From positions 812,460 through 876,459 of the forward strand of contig WELB01000006.1 in assembly GCA_009602725.1 (NCBI GenBank): a stretch of DNA of 64,000 bases, given 5' to 3'. The notes beneath the pieces are model-generated. The model saw only the letters and a program-made list of their open reading frames with translations, was not told where the DNA came from and made no database searches. This document shows positions 46,501-58,960 of this stretch, in pieces (the first letter of the stretch is position 1; every line of letters begins with the position of its first letter). Source of the DNA: Spirogloea muscicola. Lineage: Eukaryota > Streptophyta > Zygnematophyceae > Spirogloeales > Spirogloeaceae. The position numbers were made by a program, and so were the translations under genes.

Positions 46501-49500
46501 GACACAGCAAGTGTACCGGGATGGACAACCTCCAGAAGCTTCAACCCCTGGGAGGCTGAAGCGTGGGACAGAAACCTTGGAAAGCACGGCAGGAGGGCTC
46601 TCCAATGGTGGTCGCCTGAGTGCGCCTCCTCCACCGCTTGTGCCAGTCCTTTGGAAGGCATCATCTGAAGGAAGAGACAGGAAAAGAAATCCTAAGTACT
46701 CTACCGCTTGTGACATGACGGGCAACTTAGACAAGGTGGCCAATACCTCGAGAAGCTTTGATGGGTATAGGAACATACTGCAGAACGTCGTAACATCCTG
46801 AGGTGCTCATCTCTTCTTGCGTGGCCATGCAGAAAATTCATGTCATATGCAAAGGCTGCTTTCCTTTCAGAGTGCAGCAATAAACCAGACAGGTAGGAGA
46901 TTGGGGGGCATGTCAGGGCGAGTGGCCATACCGTGCCCTGCAGTGCAGCTTGATAATAGTCCATCAGTCTTTGGTGCCACGCTTGCGGTCCATTGTCTCT
47001 ATCCCTGCCGAACGCCAGAAAGGGCTCCATGACCTCACATATTCTGATGTTTATCCTTATGATGTCCTCCTGAACCTGAGTAGCAGCAAGGAGCGTAGAT
47101 TGAATATTTCCAGTTGTACACACGTAGCCACTATGCCAAGTACAGTCCAGTGTGGAGTTGCAACCATGCTGAGGATGGAAGACCTGGTGACATCATCATG
47201 TGCACACTCTGCTAATGATGTCCCAATATGGCTGTGTCTAATTTAGCGAGAGAAGAGAGTAGGCTTGAGGTAGCTCATCAGCAGGTTTCTCTGCAGACAA
47301 TCACAGGCAGATTGCCTACACTCACAACAGCTTATTGAAAGACGGGTTTTATAACCCAGAGATGCCTACCTTCAGAAGAACAGCTTCAGATGGGCAAGCA
47401 ATGGGGAAAGCAGGCAGCAGGCGTTGCAGAAGCATGGGAAGGAAATGCTCCTCTAGGTCCGCTCCATGGGCCTCCAGCTTATGGCCCAAGGCCACCTCGT
47501 CGATCTTGCCAGTGGAGCTTCGGCGACGAAGCTGGGCAGGCTCTCCTGCCACCAACGCCAAACTGCCGCTACTGGACGGCAAGAGCAGAAACTGCAAAGC
47601 TTGTACTGCTAGCAGCATGCACCGAAGAGCTAGCTCCTCCGGTGCAGACATGCTCGCTGACTCCTGTGCAAGCTCCTGCCACGTGGCGAGGACTGCTGAG
47701 ACGAGCGTTGACGCTGTGGCCATGTGACGCTCCTCTGTCACAAATTTCAGGCAGAGTGTCTCTGGCTTCAGCTTGGTCAGATCTTCACATGTCCAGCAGA
47801 TATGTCACAAAAATGGTGTACTAGCAACAATCACAGAGTAGAAGTGGTCATTCCCAGGAGGCTGTCTGCCCAATGCTAGAGCGGACCATTATATTGCCTC
47901 CAGGTACTGACCTGAACGCATTTTCCCTTCCAGACTGCGTCCAGAAATCGCATCACCTTCTACAGGGGCTGCTGCAATAGAGCAAGGAAGCAGCAATCAC
48001 CTGCTGCAGGCCTTTGAAGTGCAGTCTCGTTTGCATATCAAAAGGTGGGTTTCAAACTAAGTAGACTGTCGCAATGTAGAGGAGTGAGCCACACCGTCAG
48101 CCTCCGGCTGGCAGATTGACGGTGCTATCAAAGATGGAGGGTGAAGGCTGTTGTACGCATGCAGCGACGAGGGATCGCTGGCTTCCTGCCACAATCACAG
48201 AGCATGACCAGCATGAGCAACAAGCTGTTGAGAACGACTGTGATGCTAGTCAAGCTAGTCGCTCGACTAGCATCGACTAGTCTTGAAAGAAGCTCTTTCA
48301 AGAAGGCGAAACACCATGCACCCCAATCACCGGACCACACCGAGGTTCTACCACAAGGCCCGGCATGAGACAAACCTGCTGGCCAACACCAAAACGGCCG
48401 CCCCAGTGGTGCTCCCGGGCAGCGATGACGGGCCTCGTCTGGGCATGATACAAAGCGCGCGTGGCTGCCAAGAAGCGCACCAGGCTCTCCAGGAGCTGTA
48501 AGCGGCTGGTCAGAATGTGTTCCTCCTTGAGCAGCTCCTCATAGCATCCCAAGACCTGACAAAATTCACGCAACTGCATTAGAAGTTGCGTGATTCCTCT
48601 GTGAAAGGCTAGAGACAGGCCGCTGAAGTGGGTGAGATGACAGCATGATGCAGCTTGTGCAAGAACGACTACAATGCACATACACATTTCTTACATGTGT
48701 TTACTGTCACTGACAATGTCAAGCTTGCATGCCAAGTCAGTGCGCTTGACTTCCTCTGATACTACCAATTCCGCTAGTCCAGAGGCTAGAGACAGTCCGA
48801 GCCAGCTGGCAGATCTGCAAACCTGGTCACAAAATGACGGCGGCAGGAGGGATGGATAGAAGCGGACAAGCAGGTCTAGGTAGCTGAGCGCAGAGCTCCT
48901 GACTGACGGCTGCAGGTGGGTCAGCGCACTGCGAACGTGGACCGTCATCATGCCGGCAAATGGCGCCATCGCTGTCTGCCCGTCATCCAACAGCCAGCAC
49001 AGCATTCGCGATGCCTCAGTGGACCGCGAGCTCACAGCAGGCTGGCCATGACACACCCTTTTCAAAGTGCGACGCACTGACTGAGGCCGTATCAATGTGC
49101 AGCATCCCAGGATGGTCGCAAACAAGGCCTCGGCCCTCCAGACCGCCGCTACCGAGAGCAGCCAAGGAGCAGAGGGTGATGCCACAGCTCCCTGGTGTCT
49201 ACATCAGGTTTGGCACTTTCTGATGAGCTAGTGCCATGCACCTCAGTGCTACTCCCCACACTCACCACCGGCAAGTTTGGGAAGACGGTGCCCTTGAGCA
49301 GCAGTGCAAGGGCGTCTCGCACTTTCCTCTCGGAGTCCAGCATGCGCAGCACGAGCTTGCTGAGGACCACGCCCGCGTGCATCGCGAGCTCGCGCGGGTG
49401 CTTGCGGAGCAGGTCCTGCAGGCCTGCCAGGGCCCCTGGATGGCCGATAGAGCAACGCATCGAGCCAGACATGGTTCGGCAGGAGTCAGCTGCCGCAGTA

Positions 49501-49952
49501 TCGGCAAACCGCAGCTTGCGGCTGTGCTCTGCCTCCAGAGGCCAATTGCCACTGGGCAAGGGGCCCCATTACTGACCGCGCGGCAGGCCAAGGGGCGGGG
49601 AAGGACCTGCACGGACGCGGGGGCTGAAGTGCGCGCTCTGGGCCAGCAGCTCGCGCAGCGTCTGCCGACGAGCGCTCACCACCTCGCCGGCCCGGTCCGC
49701 CGCCACGCTCTGGCTGGGCAGCACCAGGGCTGCCGCAGCGAGGAGGGCACAGGGGCAGGCGGTGACTCTGCTGCCAGGGCCGGCTGCAGGGCCCGCCCAC
49801 TGCAGCGCGAGCGAGGGGTGGCGGCGACGAGGCGTGAGCCAGCTTCAGGACGATGGGACGGCCGCGGCCATTGACGGACCTCTGGTCTTCACGGCCGTCC
49901 GCGTGGAGTTGGCCGGCGGCGCCAGCTTCCGCCCGACCTTGCGCTTGACGCG
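43502..49952 (-). CDS. IPI1/TEX10-type HEAT-repeat protein (Rix1 complex)
   Basis: IPI1/TEX10 works with Rix1/PELP1 in nuclear assembly and export of the 60S ribosomal subunit. The N-terminus reads RVKRKVGRKLAPP, ALVLPSQSVAADRAGE, RRQTLRELLAQSAHFSPRVR, ALAGLQDLLRKHPRELA, which is the family signature. HEAT helices follow, for example MTVHVRSALTHLQPSVRSS. In-phase exons, transcript order: 49880-49952, 49607-49729, 49266-49435, 48823-48975, 48376-48555; then ~47912-47980, 47370-47734, 46932-47075. Later pieces are clear but not fully joined: near 45853-46034, 45557-45703, 45326-45438 (LGPFIKLPENCQALALSC), 44234-44400, 43990-44120, ~43722-43833 and 43502-43591. The last two encode a charged coiled coil (SQEQKFEAALQALEE, AAEEEALKEQVVRLR) and might belong to another gene. 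The first exon with the start codon was not found; an N at 50043 lies nearby. Confidence 0.8.
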
Positions 49953-50042
49953 CTGCAAGCGAGCGGCGGGCCGCGAGCAGGCAGGCGCGGCGCGTCAGGG
50001 GCGGAGGGGGAGCGCGCGCCGCGGCCATGGCGGCCGGCCGGG

Positions 50043-50043
50043 N
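50043..50043. other. Single ambiguous base
   Basis: One N within a GC-rich stretch near the expected 5' end of the IPI1/TEX10 gene. Confidence 0.95.
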
Positions 50044-50204
50044 GGTCCCGTGGGCCGCCGCGCGCCCGCGCCGGGAACCCCAAACCCCGCACCCCGCTCT
50101 CCCCAGCCTCGCTCGGCCGGCCGCGCCTGCTCGGGCAGTCACTCCGGCTTGCAGGCTGCTGAACCCGGGGACTCACTGACCTTTCATCCGCCTTCGTCTC
50201 TTGC

Positions 50205-50430
50205 ACAGCTAGTTTCGCGGCAGCTAGTCTGCCAGGTTTTAGGGTCCTCACTCGTAGCAACTGAGTGGTCCACCCTCCACCCGTCCTGACATAGCATCTT
50301 CAGGCCCCCATCCGTCATTGTGGCTTTAGGCCCCTCCGCCATGCGACTCCTTCCAACCTTGGTCAATTCCTTTCGGGCTGGCTTCTCACAGCCCTTGCCC
50401 CCCTTGAGAGAGCCACTTCTTGTTTTTCAC
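50205..50430 (+). mobile_element. LINE 3' end with hairpin
   Basis: GCGGCAGCTAGTCTGCCAGG to GTCCTCACTCGTAGCAACTG, then the post-stop segment and the hairpin (CGGGCTGGCTTCTCACAGCCC near 50372). It ends with GAGAGAGCCACTTCTT. It lies just upstream of the IPI1/TEX10 5' end. Confidence 0.65.
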
Positions 50431-50883
50431 TTCTTGTCCACTCCGGACTCCGACTTGTTCAACACCCGTGACACCACCCGGTCGGCTGGGCTGTGGGCTG
50501 TGGCTACCGCTCGGAGGGGGCCACCGGTCCACCGTCAAAGGCCAGGCTATGGCCACTGCACGCCGCGCTGGCTCCTGATCACATCAGCATTCAGCGCATG
50601 CAGGACTGCAAAACAAGCCCAGTGCAGTCCACACAATGCTCGCGTCCCAGTGTGAGATGCTGCCACAACCGTCCCGCGCAATCCTGCAGCATCGGCAAAT
50701 CTGCAGCATTGGCTTGTACTCACTACCACTAGCTGCGTCTTGCTCAGTGTTCTGCTATGGTGCTATCAGCTTTCTCATCCCACGTGCTTATGGCACACAT
50801 CTATCTAGAGACCTATTGCTGGCACAGTCTGAGGTTTTCCAGACTTGAGAGAAAAGGCCATGGAGTTGGTCAGTAGCGCCCAC
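50431..50883. other. Intergenic, no gene seen
   Basis: Contains the presumed 3' untranslated region of the minus-strand amidase gene. No repeat of the hairpin family was seen. Confidence 0.45.
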
Positions 50884-53800
50884 TTAGGTGAACTTGACAG
50901 GGAAGTCGATGTACGTGGGCTTCTTGCGGAGCTTGGTAGCCTGCTCAAAGGCGTATGCGGCCTCGATCAGCGTGGGCTCCGTGCACGCGCCGGCCATGAA
51001 GGTGAGGCCGAATGGCTGGCCTGACGGAGTGTACCCGGCAGGGATGCTGATGGCAGGATACCTGGACCAGGTATTGCACCAAGTCAGGCTCGGGCATGTA
51101 GTCATGTTTCCATGTGGTTGCTGCTTAATACCGAGGAAGTTACCACTACTGCAAGCAGCCTTGCTCACCCCTTGAGAGCTGCGACATTGGAGATGGGGCT
51201 GCTGGTGGGCGCCACAAATGCGTCAAGTTTGTACTGCTGGATGACATAGTCCAAACCATTGCTGATGACGAAATCGTCAGCCCGAAGTGAGGCATTGTAC
51301 TTAGGGTCGCTGAAGGACGTGTTCTGAGCAGCCAAAAACCAGTCCTGCAACCCAAACATTTGAGGGGACAAAGGAGCTACATTGGTAAGCATCTGCTTCA
51401 CCTGCTTGCGCCTATGCTGGCCATGAATCATGAAGTGCTTGCCTTATAGAGTTGGAGCACCTACAGGACTCCACCTGCACCACTTATTGTGAGCAAGGGT
51501 TTTGCAAACTCTTAGGCAAGGTCGAATTAGATGGTTACCTGATTCTCCACAACAAGCTCCTGGGCAGCATGTGCAATGTTGAACTTGATGAGGTCGCTGA
51601 ACTCCTTGATGGGAGATGATTTGAGCCCCGCGAGGTAGGCGTTGATGTCGTGCTTCAGCTCGTACACCAGAATGGTCTGTTCCCCAATATCCTGGAAGCC
51701 CGTCACATTCGCAAGGTATGGGAGGTAGCCAATCTCTACAATGGTAGCCCCCAGCTTCCTGCGATGTGTGATTTAGCTTCGCGAGCGTGAGCACCTTTTC
51801 CCCAAAAGGGCTAGATTGAGCACAAATATAGCATGTGATACGCTTGTCCATGTAAAACTTGGAAGGCTGCTGTAGTTGCACTTGCTCAAAGATATACATG
51901 CAGTGGATAGATGGCCTAGCACCAACATGGGCCCCCATAGTTACCTTCTGTGCAGTAGCCACGAGATAAGAAGCAAAGTGGGCTTATCCGCCGCAGAGAT
52001 GGACTCACTGCATGGTTGCGAGGTGAGCAAGGTTGGCATTGGCGATGTATGCTGGGTCCGGCCCACTGTAGTTGGCAGTGAAAATGGATATCTTCTGTCC
52101 GGCAGGGTTGACAAATGACGAGCCCCCAAGGTACATGTTGGATGCATTGAAGAAGTAGTTCTTGAGCACTCCGAGGCGCTTGCCCTTTAGACCGTCTGCT
52201 TTCAGGAACTGCAGCATGTAGTCCAATTTCGGTAGGTAAGCCTTGCTGTGCTGGACAAGCCTCTGCAGATTTCCTCGTTTCTGTAGGGTGCAGCCTTGCC
52301 TGCTTGACATGCTGGCAGTCACTCGGAGCAAGGTCTGCATTTATGGAGCACATGTTGAACAGGGATTGCTTTGCACAGGCAAAGCTACTCCAGCACGCTA
52401 TGCATGAGTGGCCAACCTGGGTGTAGCCTCCCTTGGGGGTCAGCCCGACGCAGCGCTTTGTCTGAGGATCCAAAGGATCAAAGCCTCCCGCAATTACATC
52501 CAGGACCGTTACTGAGTCAGTGAGGGTCCTGCAGATGGGTCTGCAGCAGAAAGACATGAACAAGGCCCCTTGATGTTAGTAAGCCTGGAGGATAATTAAT
52601 AGGAGGTGATGACTACAAATCCTGATCTTTAGAGATGAGACCTTGCACGTCATTCACTCACGGTAGTACTTCAACACTGTGACAAACTTAATGGCTGCTT
52701 AATGAGAACTAGCAGTATGCAAGCAATCAGCAGCAGGAGAGTGTATACCCAACAGTGTCTTGTGTGTGAGAGATGGGAATGACCCCTGCTCGGGAGGTGA
52801 GGCCAACAGTGGGCTTGATTCCAGCTGCAGACTGGAATCCAGAGGGGCAGATGATGCTGCCATCAGTCTCACTGCCCAAGGTCACGGCAGTGAGGGACGC
52901 CGAAACTGATGAGCCGGAGCCTGAGCTGGACCCGCAAGTGTCGAAGAAGTAGCCATAAGGATTCTGGAGGCAAACAAGCAGCAGCATGAGTCTTTCAGCG
53001 GGGGGAGCACACGAATAAATCCCTTGGGTGGTCATAGCCTGAGATGTCCAGATGCTCAGGCGGTTGCAGGAGAGCTTCACTGCAGCTTTGACGCAATAAC
53101 CTCATTGGATCATATGTTAGCATTCAAAGGTTGCAGCTTTAAGGTTGTGTCAGAAATGGCAGAACTGTTCACCCTCGTGAAGCCACCTCGGCCAGACCAC
53201 CCATTGGTGGAGTCTGTTCCACGGAAGTTGGCCCACTCGCTAAGGTTGGCCTTTCCTAAGATGATGGCACCAGCCTTCCGAAGAAGCTTGACCTGGCAAA
53301 GAGAGTGACGGTCATGGACACACTCAGCTGTTATTGTTGGAAATATTTGCCTGGTATAGGTGAGCAGACAGCTTGTAGAGGTTGTGGACTTTGTGACCGT
53401 TTTGGCAGTCGCTGCAAAATAGGAACATATAGTTACTGTGTCTTACGAGAGTGGAGTCTTGCTTTGACACAGCTCCAAGCAGCGCATAGGAGCCGGCAGT
53501 GTTGTTCATCTTGTCAGCGGTTGCAATGTTGTCCTTGAGGATGATAGGGATGCCGTGCATGCCACCTGCACATGTCATCATGGAAACTGTCAGCTGGCCG
53601 CATGTGACAAAGCCGCAGCGTGCCCCATCTCCAGCTGGCCAGCGTGTCTGTACGAGCTTGAAGGAGGTGAAGCAGAGCTCGTTCTGGCCAGAAGGCCTGC
53701 TTTTCTCCCAATCTGACATTGGAGCTGTGCTGGCCGTGCTACATCCTCAAGCAGCACTATCACATGCTTACCTATGAAGCCGCCGGCCTTGGCGCGGGCC

Positions 53801-54060
53801 TTGTCGGCAGCGATGGCCAGCTTCTGGACGTCAGGGTTGACCTCCAGGATGGCGTGCAGGTATGGGTTGAGCTGGCGGATGCGAACGAGGTACAGGTTGA
53901 CCAGATGGTACGTAGTCAGCGATTTGTTCTTGTACGCCGCCTGGATGCTTGCGATGGTGGCTTCCTCGATTTGGAAGAAGGGCGCGGCGTTCGCCGCGAT
54001 GAGGTTGCTGGCCAGAAAGAGCAGCGCGAGGCCGGCGCTCGCCATCATGGGCGTCCTCAT
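50884..54060 (-). CDS. Amidase-signature hydrolase, signal-bearing
   Basis: Hydrolyses amide bonds with the Ser-cisSer-Lys triad; the substrate is unknown. Nine exons in transcript order (53772-54060, 53447-53565, 53173-53292, 52749-52963, 52417-52540, 52009-52241, 51539-51758, 51169-51344, 50884-51061) join in phase with GT-AG introns to 557 residues. A hydrophobic N-terminus ([20 protein letters not shown]) suggests secretion or organelle entry. The catalytic Lys107 lies in [12 protein letters not shown], the cis-Ser about 188 in [10 protein letters not shown], and the nucleophile Ser212 in [20 protein letters not shown] lies between. The C-terminal [20 protein letters not shown] is typical of the plant amidase branch related to FAAH and GatA. 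The start is the ATG at 54060 ([10 protein letters not shown]). No breaks seen. The family is certain. Confidence 0.94.
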
Positions 54061-54540
54061 CTGCGGCACTGCGGTACAGCGGGGGCGACGCTGCGATGTC
54101 AGAACGCCTTAAGAAGTGCGGATGCTGGCACCATCAATAAATCAAGCTACTTGCAGCATCATACATTTTGCCTGCACGAAAACATGCACCATGCAGAATG
54201 CTCAGCTCCAGGGGGAGGGCGCTCAGTAGGCGTCTCAAGCGGAAAATTTAGAGAGCATATCTCGAGCAACGAGCTCGTCAGGCACAGCAAGCAGAGCCCG
54301 AAAAAAGCTTCTGCAGCCACAGGACCGCATCTCTGCAGCACCGGCAGCGGAGCAGCTGCCGGTGCTGAGTGGAGGACAAGCAAGAGGTTTCCTCTTACCT
54401 TGGCGAAGCTTGCAGCGCTTGCGGGGGGCGCTCAAGGCCGGAGCTTGAGCGAGCTGGAGCTGGCGGAGCTGCGGGACTGGCGTTTGGGACTGAGCGACCG
54501 ACGCTGAGACTGGGAGTACTGTGGGGGTAGTGGAGGGGGG

Positions 54541-55352
54541 NNNNNNNNNNNNNNNNNNNNNNNNNNNNNNNNNNNNNNNNNNNNNNNNNNNNNNNNNNNN
54601 NNNNNNNNNNNNNNNNNNNNNNNNNNNNNNNNNNNNNNNNNNNNNNNNNNNNNNNNNNNNNNNNNNNNNNNNNNNNNNNNNNNNNNNNNNNNNNNNNNNN
54701 NNNNNNNNNNNNNNNNNNNNNNNNNNNNNNNNNNNNNNNNNNNNNNNNNNNNNNNNNNNNNNNNNNNNNNNNNNNNNNNNNNNNNNNNNNNNNNNNNNNN
54801 NNNNNNNNNNNNNNNNNNNNNNNNNNNNNNNNNNNNNNNNNNNNNNNNNNNNNNNNNNNNNNNNNNNNNNNNNNNNNNNNNNNNNNNNNNNNNNNNNNNN
54901 NNNNNNNNNNNNNNNNNNNNNNNNNNNNNNNNNNNNNNNNNNNNNNNNNNNNNNNNNNNNNNNNNNNNNNNNNNNNNNNNNNNNNNNNNNNNNNNNNNNN
55001 NNNNNNNNNNNNNNNNNNNNNNNNNNNNNNNNNNNNNNNNNNNNNNNNNNNNNNNNNNNNNNNNNNNNNNNNNNNNNNNNNNNNNNNNNNNNNNNNNNNN
55101 NNNNNNNNNNNNNNNNNNNNNNNNNNNNNNNNNNNNNNNNNNNNNNNNNNNNNNNNNNNNNNNNNNNNNNNNNNNNNNNNNNNNNNNNNNNNNNNNNNNN
55201 NNNNNNNNNNNNNNNNNNNNNNNNNNNNNNNNNNNNNNNNNNNNNNNNNNNNNNNNNNNNNNNNNNNNNNNNNNNNNNNNNNNNNNNNNNNNNNNNNNNN
55301 NNNNNNNNNNNNNNNNNNNNNNNNNNNNNNNNNNNNNNNNNNNNNNNNNNNN
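54541..55352. other. Assembly gap (812 N)
   Basis: N-run preceded by a GGGGG stretch and followed by very GC-rich sequence. It lies about 480 bp upstream of the amidase start codon. Confidence 0.95.
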
Positions 55353-55479
55353 CGGGCGCGGTGTCTCCCCCACGCGCCCGCGCGGCACTGGCTGGCGGCC
55401 GCGGCGCGCGCGGCGCCGGACCGCTGGCGGCTCCCTCCTTCCAGAAGCCGCAGGCGACATCGCGCTGGACGGGAAACAG

Positions 55480-55745
55480 CTCTCCCAGTGTTAGAGAGAG
55501 TCACTTTCTCAATGTCAGGCAGTGACTGTGAGAGCAAGACACCTCCAGTAGAGGCGAGGGATGTAATTGGCCAGCCCATAACAAAGCTGCAATGTTCGAA
55601 GGGGCTAGAAACAAGCGACTGGAAGTTTATGGGAAAAGCCCGAAGCACTAAGCGCACGGCTGTGAGCAAGTGGCCCTTACAAAAGGGGCAAGGGCTGTCT
55701 GTGTACAGCCAGCCCGAAAAGAATTGACAAGGTCCGACGGGGCCA
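55480..55745 (-). repeat. Hairpin repeats, minus orientation
   Basis: Diverged copies near 55545-55575 and a good one near 55690-55740 (GGGCAAGGGCTGTCTG...CAGCCAGCCC, then TTGACAAGGTCCGACGGGGC). The second has an enlarged loop. Confidence 0.6.
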
Positions 55746-55749
55746 AAAG

Positions 55750-56110
55750 CGTTTTCCCAAAGCTTGCCCGGTAGGATGAATCACTTAGTAACGTCTGGTG
55801 AGGAGCCGCAAATCAGAAAGACTAGCAGCCGTAAAAGCAAATCCCCTTGACGTAAGCCAGAGGTTGCAGCTGTCAGAGGCCAGCCCAAAATAGAGATGAA
55901 GGCGCACGCTGCGCATTATTTAAAGGATAACCAAATCAAACCAATACACAGTACAGGCAAAAGCTAGTGCAAATATTGGGGCTACATGAAACGGAGCCCT
56001 ATGCTGTGACGTTAGTACCCAAGGGTGAGCACATACAGATTCGACAGGCTAACTTGGGGGCCGGAGCGCCGCCACGGACAATGGAATGTCCGACCTGCAC
56101 TCAATGACTA
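55750..56110 (-). mobile_element. Two LINE 3' remnants, one with tail C
   Basis: At 55780-55870 the minus strand retains AATSGLRQGD and a decayed end. At 55900-56100 a second remnant mirrors the tail C type at 2920-3260 (CCAATACACAGTACAGGC, TGGGGGCCGGAGCGCCGCC). Confidence 0.5.
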
Positions 56111-56114
56111 GAGG

Positions 56115-56470
56115 TTACTGTTACGCCTTGCATCTGCGTGCTGGCCGTGCTCTCGCTGCGGCCTCCGGCTTTCGTCAGGGGGATAGTTTTCCGGCAGCTA
56201 GTCTGTCGGATGTGAGGCTCCTCACTCGTAACTACTGAGTGGTCCATCCTCCCCCGTTCTGCCATAGCCTCTTCAGGCTATTCAGGCTCTTCACGCTTTT
56301 CGGGCTGGCTTCTCACAGCCCTTGCCCCCATTGGGAGAGCCACTTCTTCTTCAGGCCCCGCAGTCGCTGCTTAGCTCGTAGTTTGGCCCCTTCGAACCTT
56401 GTCAATTCTTTTCGGGCTGGCTTCTCACAGCCCTTGCCCCCATTTGGAGAGCCACTTCTTCTACTGAGAG
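56115..56470 (+). mobile_element. LINE 3' end with two hairpin units
   Basis: Codes LHLRAGRALAAASGFRQGDS to the TGA near 56239, then a post-stop segment. One hairpin lies near 56300. A second 110-bp unit (56345-56460) is nearly identical to those at 33534-33760. Confidence 0.7.
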
Positions 56471-56499
56471 CCTACTTGCTGACGTCTTAGCGATTTATA

Positions 56500-56940
56500 G
56501 ATGTGGCTCTCCCAATGGGGGCAAGGGCTGTGGAAAGCCAGCCCGAAAAGAAGTGACAAAGGTTCGAAGGGGCCAAATGACGGAGGGGCCGTAAACGCTG
56601 TGGCAGAACGGGTGTAGGATGGACAATCCAGAAGCTACGAGTGAGGAGTCTCAAATCCGACAGACTAGCTGCCCTGACGAAAGCGAGAGGCTGCAGCGAG
56701 ACCACGGCCAGCACGCAGAGCAAGGCGTCAGCCATGGACCGCTGGAGGGAGATTGACAGACCCATGCGATAGACTTGGGCCAACGAGCCAGCGGCGTTGA
56801 AGTCAGCCGGCTCCCCTCGCCTGCGGGACACAGCGCGCTGCGTAAGCCTGGCGAGCAGGTCGAGCCACTGGGACCCGAGAGCCCCGTGCACATCCACGGC
56901 CAGGGGTACGTACTCGTCCCCAGCCGGGTGGTCTGCTATT
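56500..56940 (-). mobile_element. LINE C-terminal fragment
   Basis: The minus strand reads ADHPAGDEYVPLAVDVHGAL, then SQWLDLLARLTQRAVSRRRG, FNAAGSLAQVYRMGLSISLQ, and an altered end LSDLRLLTRSF. One short frame change lies in the LHLRAGRAL block. The hairpin (GGGCTGTGGAAAGCCAGCCC) is at about 56526. Truncated on the 5' side near 56940. Confidence 0.7.
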
Positions 56941-56949
56941 GGTATTTTG

Positions 56950-57290
56950 CTTCTTGCGCCATTCGGCACTCTTAGACCTTGTCTATTCCTCTGGGCTGGC
57001 CTCTTACAGCTACTGCTGTCAATTTGGAATCGCCCTTCAAAAAAAGAAATGTACAAGGCGGAGGGCCCGGCGAGCGCGTGCGACTCCTAGCACTTCTTCC
57101 ATAGCCTCTTCAGGCCCCGAAGTCGCTGCTTAGCTCGTAGTCTGGCCCCTTCGAACCTTGTCAATTCTTTGCGGGCTGGCTTCTCACAGCCCTTGCCCCC
57201 ATTGGGAGAGCCACTTCTTAGTGGGGACGGTGGCTTTGCAGGCCTTTCGTTCGTTTTTCCGGCCCCTTTCTGAAGTCGTCCATTCTTATT
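56950..57290 (+). repeat. Hairpin repeats and one 110-bp tail unit
   Basis: A plus hairpin variant (GGGCTGGCCTCTTACAGC) near 56992. Another full tail unit lies at about 57105-57222 (CTTCAGGCCCCGAAGTCGC to GAGAGCCACTTCTT). Confidence 0.7.
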
Positions 57291-57560
57291 TAGGGGCTGC
57301 CCTTTCACAGCCATCGCCCCCTATCTGGCGAGCGCGCGCTGCACCTGCTGGCAGAGCTGTCGCTGCTGCCTCTGGCTTAGGCCAGGGGACCCGCTTCCAG
57401 GAACCCAGTCTCTCTGACCTGAGGCTGCTTTGCAGGGGTCACTGAGTGCTTCGTAGCTGAGTTTTTTGTTGTGCTTGTTTTGCTTAGTGCTTGCCCTGGC
57501 CCCTTCTCGTCCTTTGTTCATTCTTTTTTTGGGGGTGGCCCCATCCTCAATGGGCGGGCC
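57291..57560 (+). mobile_element. LINE end with type-3 tail
   Basis: The plus strand codes GRAVAAASGLGQGTRFQEPS then LSDLRLLCRGH and TGA. The tail follows (GTGCTTCGTAGCTGA, CTTGTTTTGCTTAGTGC, CCTCAATGGGCGGGCCC); the hairpin itself is partly lost here. Confidence 0.55.
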
Positions 57561-57639
57561 CTTCTTCTATCTGGGAGAAGAGCTCTCGTCCCTTCCGCAC
57601 GAAAGTACAGACAGAAGAGGGGTGGGCGGCATATATAAG

Positions 57640-58160
57640 GAAGCGAAAAAGCGCGAGCCACACAACGCAGGTGTATACTACATAGAGAGACCCGCGCGGT
57701 GCGCATGCGATGAAGTGGAGGCCAAGCCGATGCCGTCCTTTGTCCGTGCAAAAGAAAGTGCTCTCCCAAGGAAGGTCGGGGCCAGCCCATAAAGACTTAG
57801 CACTCCGACTCCTTCAGACCTTGTCCATTCTTTTGGGCTGGGCCTCTCCCAGCCACCAGTTAATCTGGCCGCGCTTGCTCTCCATAAAGAATGGACAAGG
57901 TCCGAAGAGCCGAATGGCGCCTAAACAAAGCGAAAGCCAAAGAAGTGCAAAGGACGGGACCTGTAACAACGAATTCCGGCTAAGAGTGCATATAAAAGGA
58001 AGGCGCCAGTGCGCATGAAAATGAAAGGGTGGCAAAAAGGCGAGCCTTACAATGGTCCTGGGAGTACAGGACGAAAGAGAAATATCGTGTATTTGAAACA
58101 ATCAAAGGCCAAAATGGCCAAGTACAAAGGCAAGCACATCTGATGTTGTAGCTGCTAGCA
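57640..58160. repeat. Tail C, LINE 3' block and tail B
   Basis: Tail C-like segment near 57690-57735. A LINE 3' block with hairpin (GGGCTGGGCCTCTCCCAGCC) at 57786-57880. A tail C remnant at about 58000-58040. Tail B (TGTATTTGAAACAATCAAAG, ATGGCCAAGTACAAAGGC) at about 58085-58140. Confidence 0.6.
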
Positions 58161-58960
58161 TTTAGCAGCTTCTAGAGCTGCAAGAGGAGTGGGGCAGTAG
58201 CAGGGGCAGGAGGGATGGCAGGGGGGGGAAGGAGGGCCGGAAGTGCCCACGGGGGCCTTTTCTGCGTCCGCTTCTGGAGCTGATAGAGGAGTGAGGCAGC
58301 AGCAGTGGCAGGAGGGATGGCGGGGGTGAGAAGGAGAAAGGGGCTCGCCCATTGAGGATAGGGGCTGGAAAAAGCCAGCCCAAAAGGAATGAACAAAGGA
58401 CGAGAAGGGCCGGGCGAAGCACTAAGAAAGACAAGCACAAGAAGAAACTAAGCACCTACGAAGCACTCAGTAACCCCTGCTAGGCAGCCTCAGCTTAGAG
58501 AAACTGGATTTAGAACCTGGGTGTGAAGGAGGGCCGGAGGAGCAAATTGGGCCTTGTCGACCTGTCCTGCTGGAGCTGCTGGAGGAGTGGGGCAGCAGCA
58601 GTGGCAGGAGGGATGGCAGGGAGGGAAAGAAAGGGCTCGCCCATTGAGGATACGGGCTGGAAAAGCCAGCCCAGAAAAGAAGGAACAAAGTATGAGAAGG
58701 GGGCCAAGGGAAGCGCCAAGAAAAACAAGCACAGCAAGAAACAAAGCAGCTACATATTACTCAGTAACCCCTGCTAAGCAGCCTCAGGTCAGAGAAGCTA
58801 GGCTCCTGGAAGTGGGTCCCCTGGCCAGAGCCAGAGGCAGCAGCGAGGGCTCTGCCGCACGCAGGTGCAGCGCGCGGGGGGGTCGAAAGCCGATGGCGGC
58901 CTTGTCGACCTGGCCTGCGTCCGCTTCAGGAGCTGCTAGAGGAGTGGAGCAGCAGCAGTG
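58161..58960 (-). repeat. Repeated type-3 tails and LINE remnants
   Basis: Two minus-oriented type-3 tails (58355-58490 and 58640-58790: GGGCTCGCCCATTGAGGATA, GCTGGAAAAAGCCAGCCC). They are interleaved with a separate recurring segment (AGCAGCAGTGGCAGGAGGGA with CTTGTCGACCTG) seen near 58185, 58300, 58590 and 58955. A LINE end remnant lies near 58795-58870. Confidence 0.55.

Noticed and set aside
56345-56465. tRNA-derived SINE promoter (A and B boxes) in the hairpin repeat, read in reverse
   Set aside because: TGGCTCTCCCAATGGGGG and GGTTCGAAGGGG resemble A and B boxes at a plausible spacing. But the TTCGAA core is not kept in most copies, and the polarity would be opposite to the LINE tail. 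Left as an untested idea.
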